Below the pieces are notes generated by a model that saw nothing but the letters and a program-made list of their open reading frames with translations, made no database searches and had not been told where the DNA came from. A program made the translations under genes and the position numbers. From the NCBI GenBank assembly GCA_963556195.1, contig OY744519.1, forward strand, positions 35,598,801-35,662,800: 64,000 nucleotides of DNA, in the 5' to 3' direction. Origin of the DNA: Sepiola atlantica (taxonomy: Eukaryota > Mollusca > Cephalopoda > Sepiida > Sepiolidae). The number at the start of each line of letters is the position of its first letter. The first letter of the stretch is position 1. This document shows, one piece after another, positions 36,656 to 48,400 of the stretch.

Positions 36656-38017
36656 ATGCTTCAAAATAGGTTTGTAATAGTTCCTATTGATAAGGCGACA
36701 AATAACATAGCTTTTATCTGTAAAAAGTATTATATACAACGCTTATTGCTAGAAGTAGGAATAATAGGTGAAGTTTCAGATACTTATAAATTAAGTAATA
36801 ATAAAAGCGATAACATTATTATAAACAGTACTGTTATTTGTGAAAAATTAGGATTAAAATTAGAAGAAAAATACAAAAAACTTCCATCTATGTATTGGAT
36901 ACCTAAAATGCATAAAACACCAGTTGGCGCCCGTTTCATTGTTGCCTCAAAAATGTGCATCACTAAACCTTTAAGTAAGGCTGTGTCTAAAATCTTTAAA
37001 TTAATTATAAACCAAATAAATAATTTCCATAAAAAAAGTAAATTCTATAGTAATATAAACCTATTTTGGGTGGTAAATAATTCCGATCTAGTAAAAGAAA
37101 AATTAGATCGTATTAATTCTCGTAAACAGGCTAAATCAATCTCGACATACGATTTTAGTACATTATATACAAAAATACCCCATAAAGAACTTATTAAAGA
37201 ATTAGGTAATACTGTAGATTTAGCTTTTGCAGGAGGAAAAGGTAAATACATAGACTTTGCAAAATCTAAAGCCTTTTGGTGTAAAAATAAAAATGGTAAG
37301 ACGAGTGTATCCAAAACTGGTCTGATAATGCTTATAAGTCACCTTATAAAAGAGAGTTACTTTCAAATAGGGAATAAATTATTGATCCAAACAATAGGTA
37401 TTCCAATGGGTTTGGATCCGTCTCCATTTTGGGCAGATCTATATTTACATAGACTGGAATATATATATATGTCATCACTAATAAAAAATGATATATCTAG
37501 AGCGTATAGTTATCATGGATGTAGGCGATATATTGACGACCTTGTTTGCATTAATGATAGCGAAGAGTTTGCAAATACTAAACATTTAATATATCCTAAA
37601 GAGTTAAAATTAAACTGTGAACATAAGGGAACACAAGCTACTTTTCTTGATTTGGATATAAAAATTGAAGATAAAATATTTATCTATAAACTGTTTGATA
37701 AAAGAAATTCATTCCCTTTTCGTATCGTGCGAATGCCATATAAAAATAGTACTAGCCCTGTGTATATATTTTACGGGAGTATTATGTCTGAATTTCTGAG
37801 AATTGCTCGTGTTACCTTAAAATTAGTAGATTTCATGCCCCCAATTTCTGATCTAATAATAAGAATGATTAACCAAGGTGGCGATCAAAATAAAATATTT
37901 GGACAATTAAATAAGGCAATTACTCGCCATCCTGATGCTTTTAAATCTTATCAAATTAATCAAAATAAACTGATAGAACAAATCATAGTATATATAAATA
38001 GAAATTATATAATATGA
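36656..38017 (+). CDS. Penelope-like reverse transcriptase, uninterrupted
   Basis: A 453-codon frame that also stays open upstream of its first ATG to about 36565, so the true start may be further 5' or the element is 5'-truncated. RT motifs by residue: 'VPIDKATNNIAFICKKYY' near 9-26, 'YWIPKMHK' 80-87, motif A 'STYDFSTLYT' with D166, motif B 'IGIPMG..PSPFWADLYL' 247-264, motif C 'RYIDDLV' with D294 and D295. A C-terminal thumb-like segment 'FYGSIMSEFLRIARVTLK' follows. Catalytic aspartates are all present. There is no GIY-YIG domain after the RT: it ends at 'NRNYII' and continues into A-rich sequence. It could belong to an endonuclease-lacking or N-terminal-endonuclease group of Penelope-like elements. 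The protein is AT-biased in codon use, unlike the C-rich neighbour at 35099-36463, so it is a different element. Confidence 0.85.
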   Translation: MLQNRFVIVPIDKATNNIAFICKKYYIQRLLLEVGIIGEVSDTYKLSNNKSDNIIINSTVICEKLGLKLEEKYKKLPSMYWIPKMHKTPVGARFIVASKMCITKPLSKAVSKIFKLIINQINNFHKKSKFYSNINLFWVVNNSDLVKEKLDRINSRKQAKSISTYDFSTLYTKIPHKELIKELGNTVDLAFAGGKGKYIDFAKSKAFWCKNKNGKTSVSKTGLIMLISHLIKESYFQIGNKLLIQTIGIPMGLDPSPFWADLYLHRLEYIYMSSLIKNDISRAYSYHGCRRYIDDLVCINDSEEFANTKHLIYPKELKLNCEHKGTQATFLDLDIKIEDKIFIYKLFDKRNSFPFRIVRMPYKNSTSPVYIFYGSIMSEFLRIARVTLKLVDFMPPISDLIIRMINQGGDQNKIFGQLNKAITRHPDAFKSYQINQNKLIEQIIVYINRNYII

Positions 38018-38407
38018 ATAAACGTATATATAACACATCTGCTAATTATAATAAGAAAAACAATAAAAATACAGTAGAAAGAAAGAAAGAAATGTTAAAA
38101 AAGAAGAAGAAGAAGAGGAAGAAGAAGAAGAAGAAAACCGTTCATAACTATGAACGCTGATTTTTAACACCGGGAGTTGGTAAATAAGAAGAAGAAAAAG
38201 AGAACAAATTAACGGTTAACTTACAGACGCAGATTTGAAACAATGAGAAAAGAAAAAAGTCGACAGTTGTGAACGCAGATTAGAAAAACTATAGTGAACA
38301 AGGAAGATTAATATTTATTTGCGGTTGACAACAACGGGGAGATGGACAACAAAGTAGGACGAGGGAGAAAAATAGGAACTAAAGGTATATATATGTATGT
38401 GTGTATG

Positions 38408-38476
<69 letters not shown>

Positions 38477-39894
38477 CATATTTATTTATTTATCTTTTAT
38501 TTTTTGATGTGTTGATGTTTTTTATATTTATAATATAAAACTAAAAATAATACATTAATCACTTAAATAATAGTGTCATGGATTCGTCCAAACACTTTAA
38601 AATGCAACAACATTTTTGTGAGTAACGGATAAATTTTATTAGACAGACGAACAGCGCAGGTAAATATTTTTTATTTTATTTATTTTTTTTTTTTTGATGT
38701 CTTAAATAACTAATATAAGTTAGCAAAACATTTATATGGAACAAAACGTAGATTTAGTATAAGGAACGTTTATGTTCTTGTCTTTTAAGGGAAGTGGGGT
38801 CTGATCAACTCTGCTGGGAAGCCATGAAATTAAATACTGTCTTGTTTTTAAATTCCCGAAACAGTTTTTCATGGTAAACAACTGATGATCCCTTAAAATA
38901 GTGTTAGAAACTAACTAATATAATAACTGTAAAAAATAAATTGACTTACATGAGTGATTTTCCACTGGAAGACTTGAGACTATAAGTTTTTTTTTTTTTT
39001 TTTTTATATAGTTTTAATGGTTGAGAAACTTCTGAGACTATATATATATAATTGAATGCTTTTTCGTTTGGGTGGTATAGAAATTGATATGTGAAGAGTT
39101 AGAGCATTCAAATGAGTTTAAATAAGGGTTACATTTGTCAAGGTATCTAAATACACATCAACACCTTCTTACAATTCTATCTGGGGACACTAGGGGTTAT
39201 TATGGGTTAGGTCTATAAAATAACTGTAATATATTACGATGTAAAAAAAACTTCATGAAATTGAAATAAAATTAAACAACGAATATCTTAGTGAACAAAG
39301 TCTTTAAAATGTTTTAAACATTTAAATAATTATTTTTTTGGTACTTTGTAAATTTTAAATAATAACATGATAACAAATTTGTTTCAATCCATTTAAGCCA
39401 TTCTCTATTTTACCAGAAACGCAACGTCAACAATGTTTAAGAAAATACCACCGCGCTAGCGGTTTATTTTTTAGTTGACCTCATATTCTAAAGGTTTTTT
39501 TAACAATTTTTTTGAAGGCAAAAACTTTAAACATGTCTGTATTTGAAATTATTTGTGACCAGCTATCTATCTCAACATGGGAAACATATAATACGCTAAA
39601 AATATTAAATTATATATTTACAGGTTCGGACGACATGAAATGTAAGCATACGTTCAAAAAGTCTATAGAAGTGTGTTGAACGAACCTATTTTAGTGGAAA
39701 CCCTAACGAAAAAAATGTTATAAGTGTAACTGGTAAAAATATGAAGACTAACCAAATGCATACAGGTTTCTAGGGAGTTGTTGTGCAGAGAGTTTCCTAT
39801 TCATGTCAGTCGATGACACATCCTCGATAATAAGTCCGACAGAATCTGGGTCATTTTGAAGTTCCTTCTGTCGAGCTTAGGTATGGTTCTCTGC
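38018..39894. other. A-rich and AT-rich spacer
   Basis: Begins with (AAG)n-type sequence (38100-38140) and has a (TA)n array at 38409-38476. No gene recognised in the remainder. Confidence 0.5.
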
Positions 39895-39955
39895 AGTTCT
39901 AGAAACCCCACCCTCCCAGGCGTTACCTTCTCTTGTTTTAAAGGCGTTAGTTCAT
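39895..39955. repeat. single minisatellite unit
   Basis: 'ccctcccaggcgttaccttctcttgttttaaaggcgttag' matches the repeat unit of 4008-4190 and 7378-7715. Confidence 0.45.
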
Positions 39956-40283
39956 TGCACATCTTCTGATGTGCCTCTAGTGGAGAATGCCGACAGGTCT
40001 GCTCTGGACTTTTTAGTAGTTCACAGTGAACTTCTAGTACGCTCCCTTTTCACTCCTCACTTGACAGTGGTTCTAACCTCTTGAGGAGGTAAATGATCTC
40101 AGAAAGCAGAGGGGAATATGAAACATGAAAATTACTAGCTTAAATACCAATAATTGTGGTCGAACTAGAAACAAGTCTACAAAACGGAATGACAATAAGA
40201 AATTAGATTCAAATAAAGGATTGATATCATACAAACGACGGCCCTGCTGAAAATTGCTGATATATTTAGAAAGAATCACTCGT
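39956..40283. other. spacer
   Basis: Nothing recognised. Short open frames on both strands lack motifs. Confidence 0.45.
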
Positions 40284-40470
40284 CTCCACTGTCTTCCTGC
40301 TCGCCCCCTGATCTCAGCCCACCTTCCTCCTCTCATCCTCCTCTCTTGTCTACTCTCCCATCCTCTTCCCTCCTCTCTCTCTCTTCTCTCCTCTTCCCTC
40401 CCCTCATCCTCCCCTACTAACCCACTCTTCCACGCCCTTCAAATTACCTCCCCCTCCCCTACCGGAGATA
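40284..40470. repeat. polypyrimidine tract
   Basis: About 185 bases made almost only of C and T on the plus strand. Such tracts can form triplex DNA. It may be a piece of the C-rich Penelope 3' UTR, but I could not align it. Confidence 0.7.
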
Positions 40471-40699
40471 ACATTAAGTACTAACTCTTCCTTACCCCTA
40501 TTCGATGTATATTTAGCTCAGCATTAAAAAATAATAATCTCCAGCGATCAGGTGATCCTATCTTCGTAAAAAGGGGTGTCATAGCGTGACACGGATACGC
40601 TAGCGTATTAATATATGGATAATAAACAAGCGTGACACATAGAAATTTCACAGTTCTATTCTTCATTTGTTGTATATTGCTACTGTTCTTAAAAATGTT
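40471..40699. other. spacer
   Basis: Nothing recognised. Confidence 0.45.
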
Positions 40700-40975
40700 T
40701 CCATTCCATGGACGTCCGGCGCTAACGCAGACCCTACGATATCATTGTACCACCTTTGTTCAGACGGAAACATACTTATCGAAGTACTCTGGTTAATGAA
40801 GTTTCAGATTTTTATTGTGTTATTGAGGTCTATTTCCAAAAGCTTTTTATAAGTTTTTGACATACTTACATTCTATCGACCGCTGGCGCGACACAGACAC
40901 TACAATATTATTGTACAATCTGTGATCAGAACAGATACTGCACTTTGATCCTAACTCGAAGGCCAAGAAAAATTA
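40700..40975 (-). pseudogene. degenerate U2 snRNA-like copies
   Basis: On the minus strand 40975-40915 reads 'TTCTTGGCCTTCGAGTTAGG', then 'ATCAAAGTGCAGTATCTGTTC', a mutated form of the U2 5' end; it lacks an intact GUAGUA (here GCAGUA). The downstream part ('tacaatattattgtacaatctg', near 40898) recurs at 40735-40760 as 'tacgatatcattgtaccacctt', so two related units lie in tandem about 165 bp apart. Only the second keeps the U2 head. Confidence 0.6.
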
Positions 40976-41439
40976 TTTTACTTCGAGTTTTACGTTAAAA
41001 ACAATAGAGATATCAGATGATATTTAAACATTATTCTTTTTGCATTGCATCTACGGTGATTAGGTGAAAGAGGTGAATAGTGATAACGTATGTAACGAAC
41101 ATGAAATTGCATGAGCGAATTATTATATGAATAATTTTCTTTCAATTCATATTTTTGTCTCTCTATTGCTATGTGAACAACAGTAGCACGGTTATTTAAG
41201 ATATTTCTATTTTCACATGGGTGAGTATATAAGTGTATATTTTTCGGTAAATCATTTTATAGTACGTTAATGTTATGGTTTTATAGCTTTTGCTCAATAC
41301 TTAGTTTTATGAGCCGTTATATTAGCTCTTTTGTACGTAAATATGACACATTAAGCAAAGAATTAAGAGATAACAAACACTCATTGTCTGCTTCTTCTAG
41401 TAAATTGGCTTTAAGAGAAATTGCTAGATGAAATGATAC

Positions 41440-41445
<6 letters not shown>
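40976..41445. other. AT-rich spacer
   Basis: Nothing recognised. Confidence 0.5.
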
Positions 41446-41517
<72 letters not shown>

Positions 41518-41559
41518 CCCTCGTCTCTACTTTATATATTATATATATATATATATATT
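41446..41559. repeat. (TA)n arrays
   Basis: A long (TA)n at 41446-41516 and a shorter one near 41535-41566, the second forming the 3' tail of the minus-strand SINE. Confidence 0.9.
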
Positions 41560-41698
41560 TATATATAGTCATCCACATACAAACTGTTTCGCTGTTTCAC
41601 AGCTCATCAGTGCGGCTAGACCAGTTAGTGCCTCAAGCCGGGATTGAAACTCGACGGTCGGCGCTTCTAACCCCTACGCTATCATGCGACACTGACTG

Positions 41699-41700
<2 letters not shown>
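41560..41700 (-). mobile_element. tRNA-derived SINE carrying a hammerhead ribozyme, copy 2
   Basis: The minus strand starts 'AGTGTCGCATGATAGCGTAG', with an A-box-like 'TAGCGTAGGGGTTAGAAGC', then a B-box-like 'GAGTTTCAATCCC' (complement of 41640-41652), a linker, the ribozyme (41573-41615) and a (TA)n tail. Layout is the same as copy 1 at 21432-21617, but the head and linker are quite different in sequence, so this is a separate subfamily. An open frame across it is accidental. Confidence 0.75.
41573..41615 (-). ncRNA. type I hammerhead ribozyme (SINE copy 2)
   Basis: Minus-strand order: stem I strand CCGCA, core CTGATGA, stem II GCTGT with loop GAA and ACAGC, core GAAA, stem III of three pairs around loop GTT, cleavage triplet GTA, stem I partner TGTGG. 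Stem I has five pairs (one G-U), stem II five Watson-Crick pairs. Predicted cleavage lies between 41578 and 41577. Stem sequences differ from copy 1 while pairing is kept. Confidence 0.85.
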
Positions 41701-41747
<47 letters not shown>

Positions 41748-41775
41748 ACATATATTCTTATCATATAAAATGTGT

Positions 41776-41838
<63 letters not shown>
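41701..41838. repeat. (TA)n arrays
   Basis: TA arrays at about 41702-41743 and 41785-41836, followed by a CT-rich stretch to about 41875. Confidence 0.9.
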
Positions 41839-41839
<1 letters not shown>

Positions 41840-43267
41840 ACCCTCTCCCTCTCTCTTTCTTTCTTTCTCTCTCTGTATATTATATATAATTCTTTAAAGG
41901 GGTTCACAATGATGATAAAAACATTCTGCTTTAAAAAGCAAGGACATGGTATTAATTTGAAATATATATTACAATGCTTATGTAAGTTTTAAAGTTAGGA
42001 CTCGCCTCATATATCGAACATTACACCGGATGTTATGGCTATTAAGTACAATCATCGTATATTGCTTCTCTTTTAGTTCAGTTTTCACATTTTTGTGTTG
42101 GATAAGAACTGAACTCAACACGAAGAACTTCTGACGATTACCTCCCGGAGACACGCCTCCTGGTGTCATTTGTTAATGAGTTAGTTGTAGTGCCATGACA
42201 CGTTTGTTTTCATTTATTACCGGAAGTCAGGTTGTTTGTAACATAGGAAGATAAATAAATGGATCCACATACAAGGTTTATTGCGAACGAAGGACATAGG
42301 GATATAAACGTGCGTGCATGCATATCAAATATAAATGAAAATTAAATGAAAATTTGAAGAAATATAAGGGTCACCAGCTAGCAAGTGCTTACTTAACATG
42401 AATAGAATTTTGTAAATGAAAAATAAAGGAAAAATTGTTAATAAACAAAACATTTATAGAACTACACTTTTACATGAATATAAAAGTCGCTTTTAGTAAA
42501 ATAATGTTAATTTGGTAAAGTTTATACAACTCGTGTTCTTTGGTAGTAAATGTTCAGTAAATAAGCAGACACGAGGGCTAAAGATGTGTATGCCTATATT
42601 TGTTAGTGCGTGTAACTGAGTAGTCATTTTCCTCTGTTCGCCTGACTACTTGTCAGTGCGTGAGTAGATGTGCACGAAGTGAGGAAAGCTTGTACGTGCG
42701 TTTTGAAGTGTTCTTTTCTTCTCGCCTCTCCGGCCTTTGGCCGCAGGTACGGGGAAGCGTACGTTCTTTTGGCTTTTTTCAAGGCATGCCGAGTGATTCT
42801 GAATCTTTTAGCTGTTTACACCCTCGTTTTTATAGGGGGTTAGAAGTTCGCGTCGGCTAGCTAATTTACCATAGACTTGTTATATTTTAGCTCTGGAACG
42901 ATATTCATTGGTTGGAAATATTGAGTTAACACGTTTCTCTGAAACCTCCCTTAATTTTTTTGATCGAAAAAGAGAAACAATTCAAGCCATTTGCTTTTTG
43001 GCGTTCGTTCGGATCGCATCTCGGTCAACTACAAGTTGAAATGATGTAAAACAAATGTAAAAAAACATAAGTCCGGAAGAAGGAAGAAAATAAGGCTTAA
43101 TTCCCAAACAAATACAGCCAGATTTACATTTATTAAGAATTTTCTAACTTGCTCATATCGATGTTTAACGATAACATATTCTACACGTCGATACGTTAAA
43201 CGCACGTGGTTACGAACAGGCTTGGACATTCAGACAAATTAAAAAGAATAGCATATGTTTTCTCTTT
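41839..43267. other. spacer, no assigned gene
   Basis: AT-rich to about 42550, then of higher GC content with strings such as 'ggcctttggccgc'. The 66-codon frame at 42660-42860 has no motif. This might be the remains of another element, but I see no termini. Confidence 0.4.
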
Positions 43268-43272
43268 CTTTT

Positions 43273-43365
43273 TGTTATGGCGACTTACTTATGTACAACA
43301 TGGACTCTTCCTCTTTGCTCAATAAATGCCAACGGCAATTAACTCTCGCCGGAATCCAGTAAGAT
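43273..43365 (+). repeat. Ty3-like 5' LTR, first part
   Basis: TGTTATGGCGACTTAC... collinear with 51514-51605. It ends in the 14-bp target duplication GAATCCAGTAAGAT of the inserted LINE. Confidence 0.95.
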
Positions 43366-43599
43366 CGAGTAGAGAACGTTGGCCTCTTACTTTCTTGTCT
43401 TCTATTATATTGCGATTTTCCTGTTTTTGTTATTATTATTGTTATTATAGTTATTATTGTTATTGTTGTTATTATTCGGACTCTCTTTTTTAGAGCCGAA
43501 TTAGTTTGAACGCGCAAATTTTTTTTTTCTGTGCTGTTTTTTTTCTCTTTTTTTTCTTCCGTTTTTTAACACCCCCGGCGGTGACCATTAATCTGCAGG

Positions 43600-44541
43600 A
43601 ATTTCAAGCTAAAATGGAGACCTATAAAACTAAAGTTACGAAAACAGGACTAATTATCGACCTCCAAAAATTTGAAGAAATACAAAAGAAAACATTAACG
43701 ATGTTCGTCATGGACAGGAAAATTTAAAAAGCCGTAAGATCCTCTGTAGAAATTATAACTAAGCTTTTAGCTTCGGTCGGTCATAGACCGGTTAAAATAA
43801 TCAAGACACGCGGACATAACAACTGGTCTGCACTTTTTGCATCAGAGGAGGAGTGCATGACACTCGCGAAAAAAGAAATTATTACACCGGAGTATGTACT
43901 ACGAATGAAATACCTTGGAAGACGGAGGACTACGATATTTGTGTTTAATGTCCCCTTCTATATTGAAGGCGCTCACATCGGAGCGTTTTTACAAAATATA
44001 GAGAGCTAATGTCAGTCTCCTCCGATCAGTACCTCTCCATATGGAACTTTGATATTCTTATCGACCAGAAGACATTTAATGAGATACCATATTATCTCGA
44101 AATTCAGGACGAGAAACTGCCAGTTATTGTCGCAGGTAGAAGACCGGCCCGTTGGAGATGTAAAGCAGTAGGGCATCTCACGTGCGACTGCCCAGAACGG
44201 AAAAAACAATCAACAACCCTAAAAATCATGTTGGAGCACATCTTGGCCCTAAAATTGGAGATCCGCTGATACAGTCCCCCCCACCCCAAAAGACAAAGCC
44301 AGACATTGAAAAAGATTTTGCAGAATTCGACGATGAATACGAAAAGGGGAAAGATGGACTATTGTAACGGGAAAGAAAACACCCGGAAGACTCGCCCTGA
44401 GGCAATTAAGGACGGAGGCGGAGGAAGAAATGAAAATATCAAAAGATCCAAGGAAAGGCTCATATGTCAACGCAGTCAACCTTAATAAAAAACTACGAAA
44501 AGAAGCAAAACTCAGTCCTAACTCCCCGCCCCAAACTAAAG

Positions 44542-44603
<62 letters not shown>

Positions 44604-45388
44604 GAACAACACCTATTTCCCCACCCACTAAACGACCTCACCACACAAGATGCCGCCCCCAGTCATCACTATAAAAGAAAGAGAATACCAACTGATACCT
44701 CTCAACCCTGCTCCCCAAAAAGCAAGGATCATCACCCCAACACCCTCCCCGTTCGCCCCCTCGCCCCCGAGACACACACCCCTGCTTCCCCTAAGAAATC
44801 ACAAATGCTCCCTCCCCCTTCCCCGTTTCTCAAGCACGCCCACTTCCCACCAGTCCCAATTGAAAACTGGTATATCTGCCCCTCCTCCACCGCCCAAACT
44901 TGTGAAATGTTTACTGCCCTTGTCAAAGGAAAGAGGAGGAAAAGATAGCCCTTCTACCCTGGTGAAGATATATGTAAGATGTCAACAGAGGTTATCACCA
45001 GAGCGAAGGGTCACCACTTCATCGACCTCAAAAAGCTACTCGCATTGACAGAAATTAAAGGCAAATCAATTGAAAATCCTATAATTTTCCAAATGCCACC
45101 AGTTTATTAACCGTTATACGGCCTCGGGAAAAAGAAAAATTGGTTTGGAGGATGATAGAGGAAGCGAACATTATGTTTGATATTTACCCGCAACTAGCGA
45201 TTCATAAAACCCCAACTTTAAGAAAATTACGTAAATCATGTCATGGGAGGGTCCCCATTCTTATACACCCATCCCTGTACAGAGCTGCAAACTTAATCTG
45301 GCCCTTTGATGTCGGCGATGTGTCCCAGGAGGCCTCATCAATACTGCGATGGGCACTTATTCCATGGGAAAAACCGTCAGTATCTTGA
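43600..45388 (+). pseudogene. LINE ORF1 (Tx1-like), broken
   Basis: Several frames together carry an ORF1 protein: 'RPVKIIKTRGHNNWSALFAS', 'YVLRMKYLGRRRTTIFVFNV', then 'YYLEIQDEKLPVIVAG' followed by 'RCKAVGHLTCDCPERKK'. That last segment corresponds to a CCHC zinc knuckle that has lost one cysteine. A proline/serine-rich linker follows, and a conserved C-terminal block '...IEEANIMFDIYPQLAIHKTP' with 'LIHPSLYRAANLIWPFDVG' ends at 45388. ORF1 proteins of this group bind the element RNA. Stops, frameshifts and a (TA)n array (about 44548-44600) inactivate it. Confidence 0.7.
44548..44600. repeat. (TA)n array inside LINE ORF1
   Basis: About 26 TA dinucleotides between the zinc-knuckle part and the C-terminal part of ORF1. 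Confidence 0.95.
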
Positions 45389-45432
45389 CCCCATCAATGT
45401 TCGTTGGAGAATCTCAACCCTAAAACACTACA

Positions 45433-48400
45433 ATGGCACTCTTCCTAGCTAGCGTGAATGTCCGAGATTTGAGGGGCGATTCTCGGAAATTAGGATTATG
45501 CCTGGACCGTCAAAGCCTTGAAGTAGATGTATGTTGTGTTCAGGAAACTCACTTAATTCAAGGTGATGATTTAAGTGCGCTGTCTAGGGATTTTGATGTC
45601 TATTCAGCGTACTTCTAACTCGAGGGGGGGTCCTGGCTAGTGAAGCGAACTATAGATGCGTCGTGTGACCCTTGTTTTATGGATTCGGAAGGAAGGCTTT
45701 GCGTTCTGGATGTTACCACGAACGATACAGCGTTTCGATTGATTGGGGGTTATGCGCCCAACCTCCTGGCTGAGCGTGTTTCCTTTTTTCGGCGAATCGA
45801 GCAGTTCATGAACACACTGTTGGATAATGACTGTGAGGATGGACGCATCTATTTGAGACGGGTTTGACTTACGCGATTTGTAGCGGAGTCATTCCGTGCG
45901 AAGCTAGCGATGTGTTTCCCACGACTGCAGTGACAGGTGATGTGGCCTTAAGGTCAAGGGTCGGGTCACAGCTGCGTCGATCACGAGGTCCGTTACGTCA
46001 CAGTTTTTCTCCGTGGGAAAACGAAGTTGAGATTTAATTAGTTACTGACTTGGAAGCGAAGAGTCAACAACGATAGTAATGTAGCTGTTACAAGCTGAGG
46101 GATTCGAATTTTCGAATCCCAAAATTGAGAGCCAGAATGAATGTTGATATGTTCCTCCCTCTACAAATAACTAGATTAACGTAGGAATGTTAACTAGTGT
46201 AGCCTCTCTCCCTGTCTCCTTCTGTTCAACGAACTCCTCGATTGTTGGCTTATTAATTAATAATACATGGCTCGAATTTAAACAGCGAAAGACTTTGTGA
46301 ATTCATTGAAACAAAGGTTTGCTTTCAGAGCGAAGATAGTAGCCCGAAACACAAGCGAAAAGGATAATGGCGGCAGAGTTGCGGACAACAGAGAATCGCG
46401 TTTACTGCTGGGTAGACGATAAGCAGTAGTACGAATAGTCGCAACGCACAGCGTAAGCAGAGGCGCGAACTATTGGCGCTAATAGTTCCCTGCAATCGAC
46501 ACACGGAGAAACGAAGCACAGCAAAAGTCAGTACGAATAGTAGCGAAGACAGCGACTGAGAAGCGGATCGAGTGGCTACGACACATCGCCCCATTGGATC
46601 AACAGCGAAGGTTCTTCTACGACATGCAACAATAAAGTTATGTCAAAATCAGTCAATGTAACAACACCTCGTTCAGTCATCTTAGAGGGAGACTGAAACG
46701 CGGTCCTGTATCCCGGTTTAGATCGCGCAGGGAATCCTTCTAGGGGTACTAACAGAGATAACGATGCAAAAACATTTCGGGACTTTGTCGATGAGTTTTA
46801 TCTGATCGAGAAATTCCGAAATGAAAAGCCTCGTGATATAGTGTGGACTTGGACAGCTAGACGCGGCTCCGGTGCAGTACAGCTTTCGAGTTATATTGAC
46901 CAGTGCTTAATTAGAAGAATCGACGTAGAATTATTAGAATGTCTAAGTTTTCATAAAATAGTTTACTCGGATCATAGACTTGTTCGTGTCCGTGTAAACT
47001 TAGATAGCCGTAAACCTAGATCAGCTGGGTACTGAAAACTCAACACTTCGTTGTTCGATGTGCAGAGTTTCCGGGAACAGCTACTACTAACATATCAGCG
47101 GGTAATGACGGGGGCTATAATTGGGAATAAGTTGTGGGTGAAATTTAAGAAAACCATTAGGTCCTTTTCTGCTGACTTTAGCCGACGACTCAACCTAGAA
47201 TCTATAATTAAGGCGAAGCTCGCCTCCATGACTAGTAAGGATCACGAAGCTTCTTCAATTAGAGCTAGGTTAAAGAGAATGCTTCAAGAGGTGGCAAACA
47301 TGGCCGCTGAATTGCGTGCAGAGGAGCGTTGAAGCGCTAGCGATCGATATATCGCACGTATCACATCGCCGGCCGGACGTACCGTGACCACAAACGACGG
47401 TATTTTGGAGGCGTTTCGTAATCACTTTCAGGATCTTTTCACGAGGGATCCCGGTTTGTCTTTAGCGCATTTCGACCCCTATTTAGCTGACTTTTCTCGC
47501 CTCGGGGCGATCGAAGCGGCTAGGTGCGAAGGTTGCATAACGGAGGATGAAGTCATGGAAGCCCTAAAGGGAGTCGGCCTAAATAAATCTCCTGGGATAG
47601 ATGGTTTGCCCTACGAACTGTATTTGAGGTTGTCGCACATTTTTGTACCCTTGCTGACAGTTTTATTTAACGCTTTGTTTAGGAACGGGTCAATACCTGA
47701 GTACTTTACCAAGGGGATCGTGAAATTGTTACGCAAGAGCAAAGATGGTGGGGATGGGATAAATAATTTTCGGCCCTTAACTATGCTAAACACAGAGTTA
47801 AAGATTTTGGCCAAGATTTGAGCAAATCGCCTGCAGGCTGTTTTGGCTGGTCTGATTAGCCCCGAACAGACTTGTTCTGTGAAGGGTAGGACCATTCATG
47901 ATAATTTGCACGCGATACGCTTAATCGTTGAGAAAGTCAACACAGAAGCCTATCAATTTAGATCAGTACAAAGCATTAGATAAGGTGGACCATCGCTACT
48001 TGGAGGCTGTTTTGTCATCGACCGGTTTTGGCCCACAGTTTCGCTCCTGGATTCGCCTCCTTTATGCAACCCCCGGGGTGCTGGTGGAAGTGAATGGTTT
48101 GAGATCAAAGCCCTTCAGATTATCCAGATATCTTCGTCAGGGTTGTCTGCTTTCACCGATGCTCTATGCGTTTGTGTTGGAACCCTTCCTTCGCAGGCTC
48201 AGGGTGAACCCGGTCCTACGCGGGGTTACTTTGCCAGATGCTTGCACCACACTGAAGTACTCTGCCTATGCCGACGACGTAACAGTGCTTGTAACGAGCA
48301 GTTCCGAGATTAGTGTCGTCGACAGAGAAATCAGAATGTATGAAACGGTAACAGGGGTCACAATTAACTGCGACAAGTCTGTTGGCTTGCGCATCGGTGC

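Noticed and set aside
42660..42860. 66-codon frame in a GC-richer patch
   Set aside because: No recognisable motif, no splice or promoter context that could be argued.
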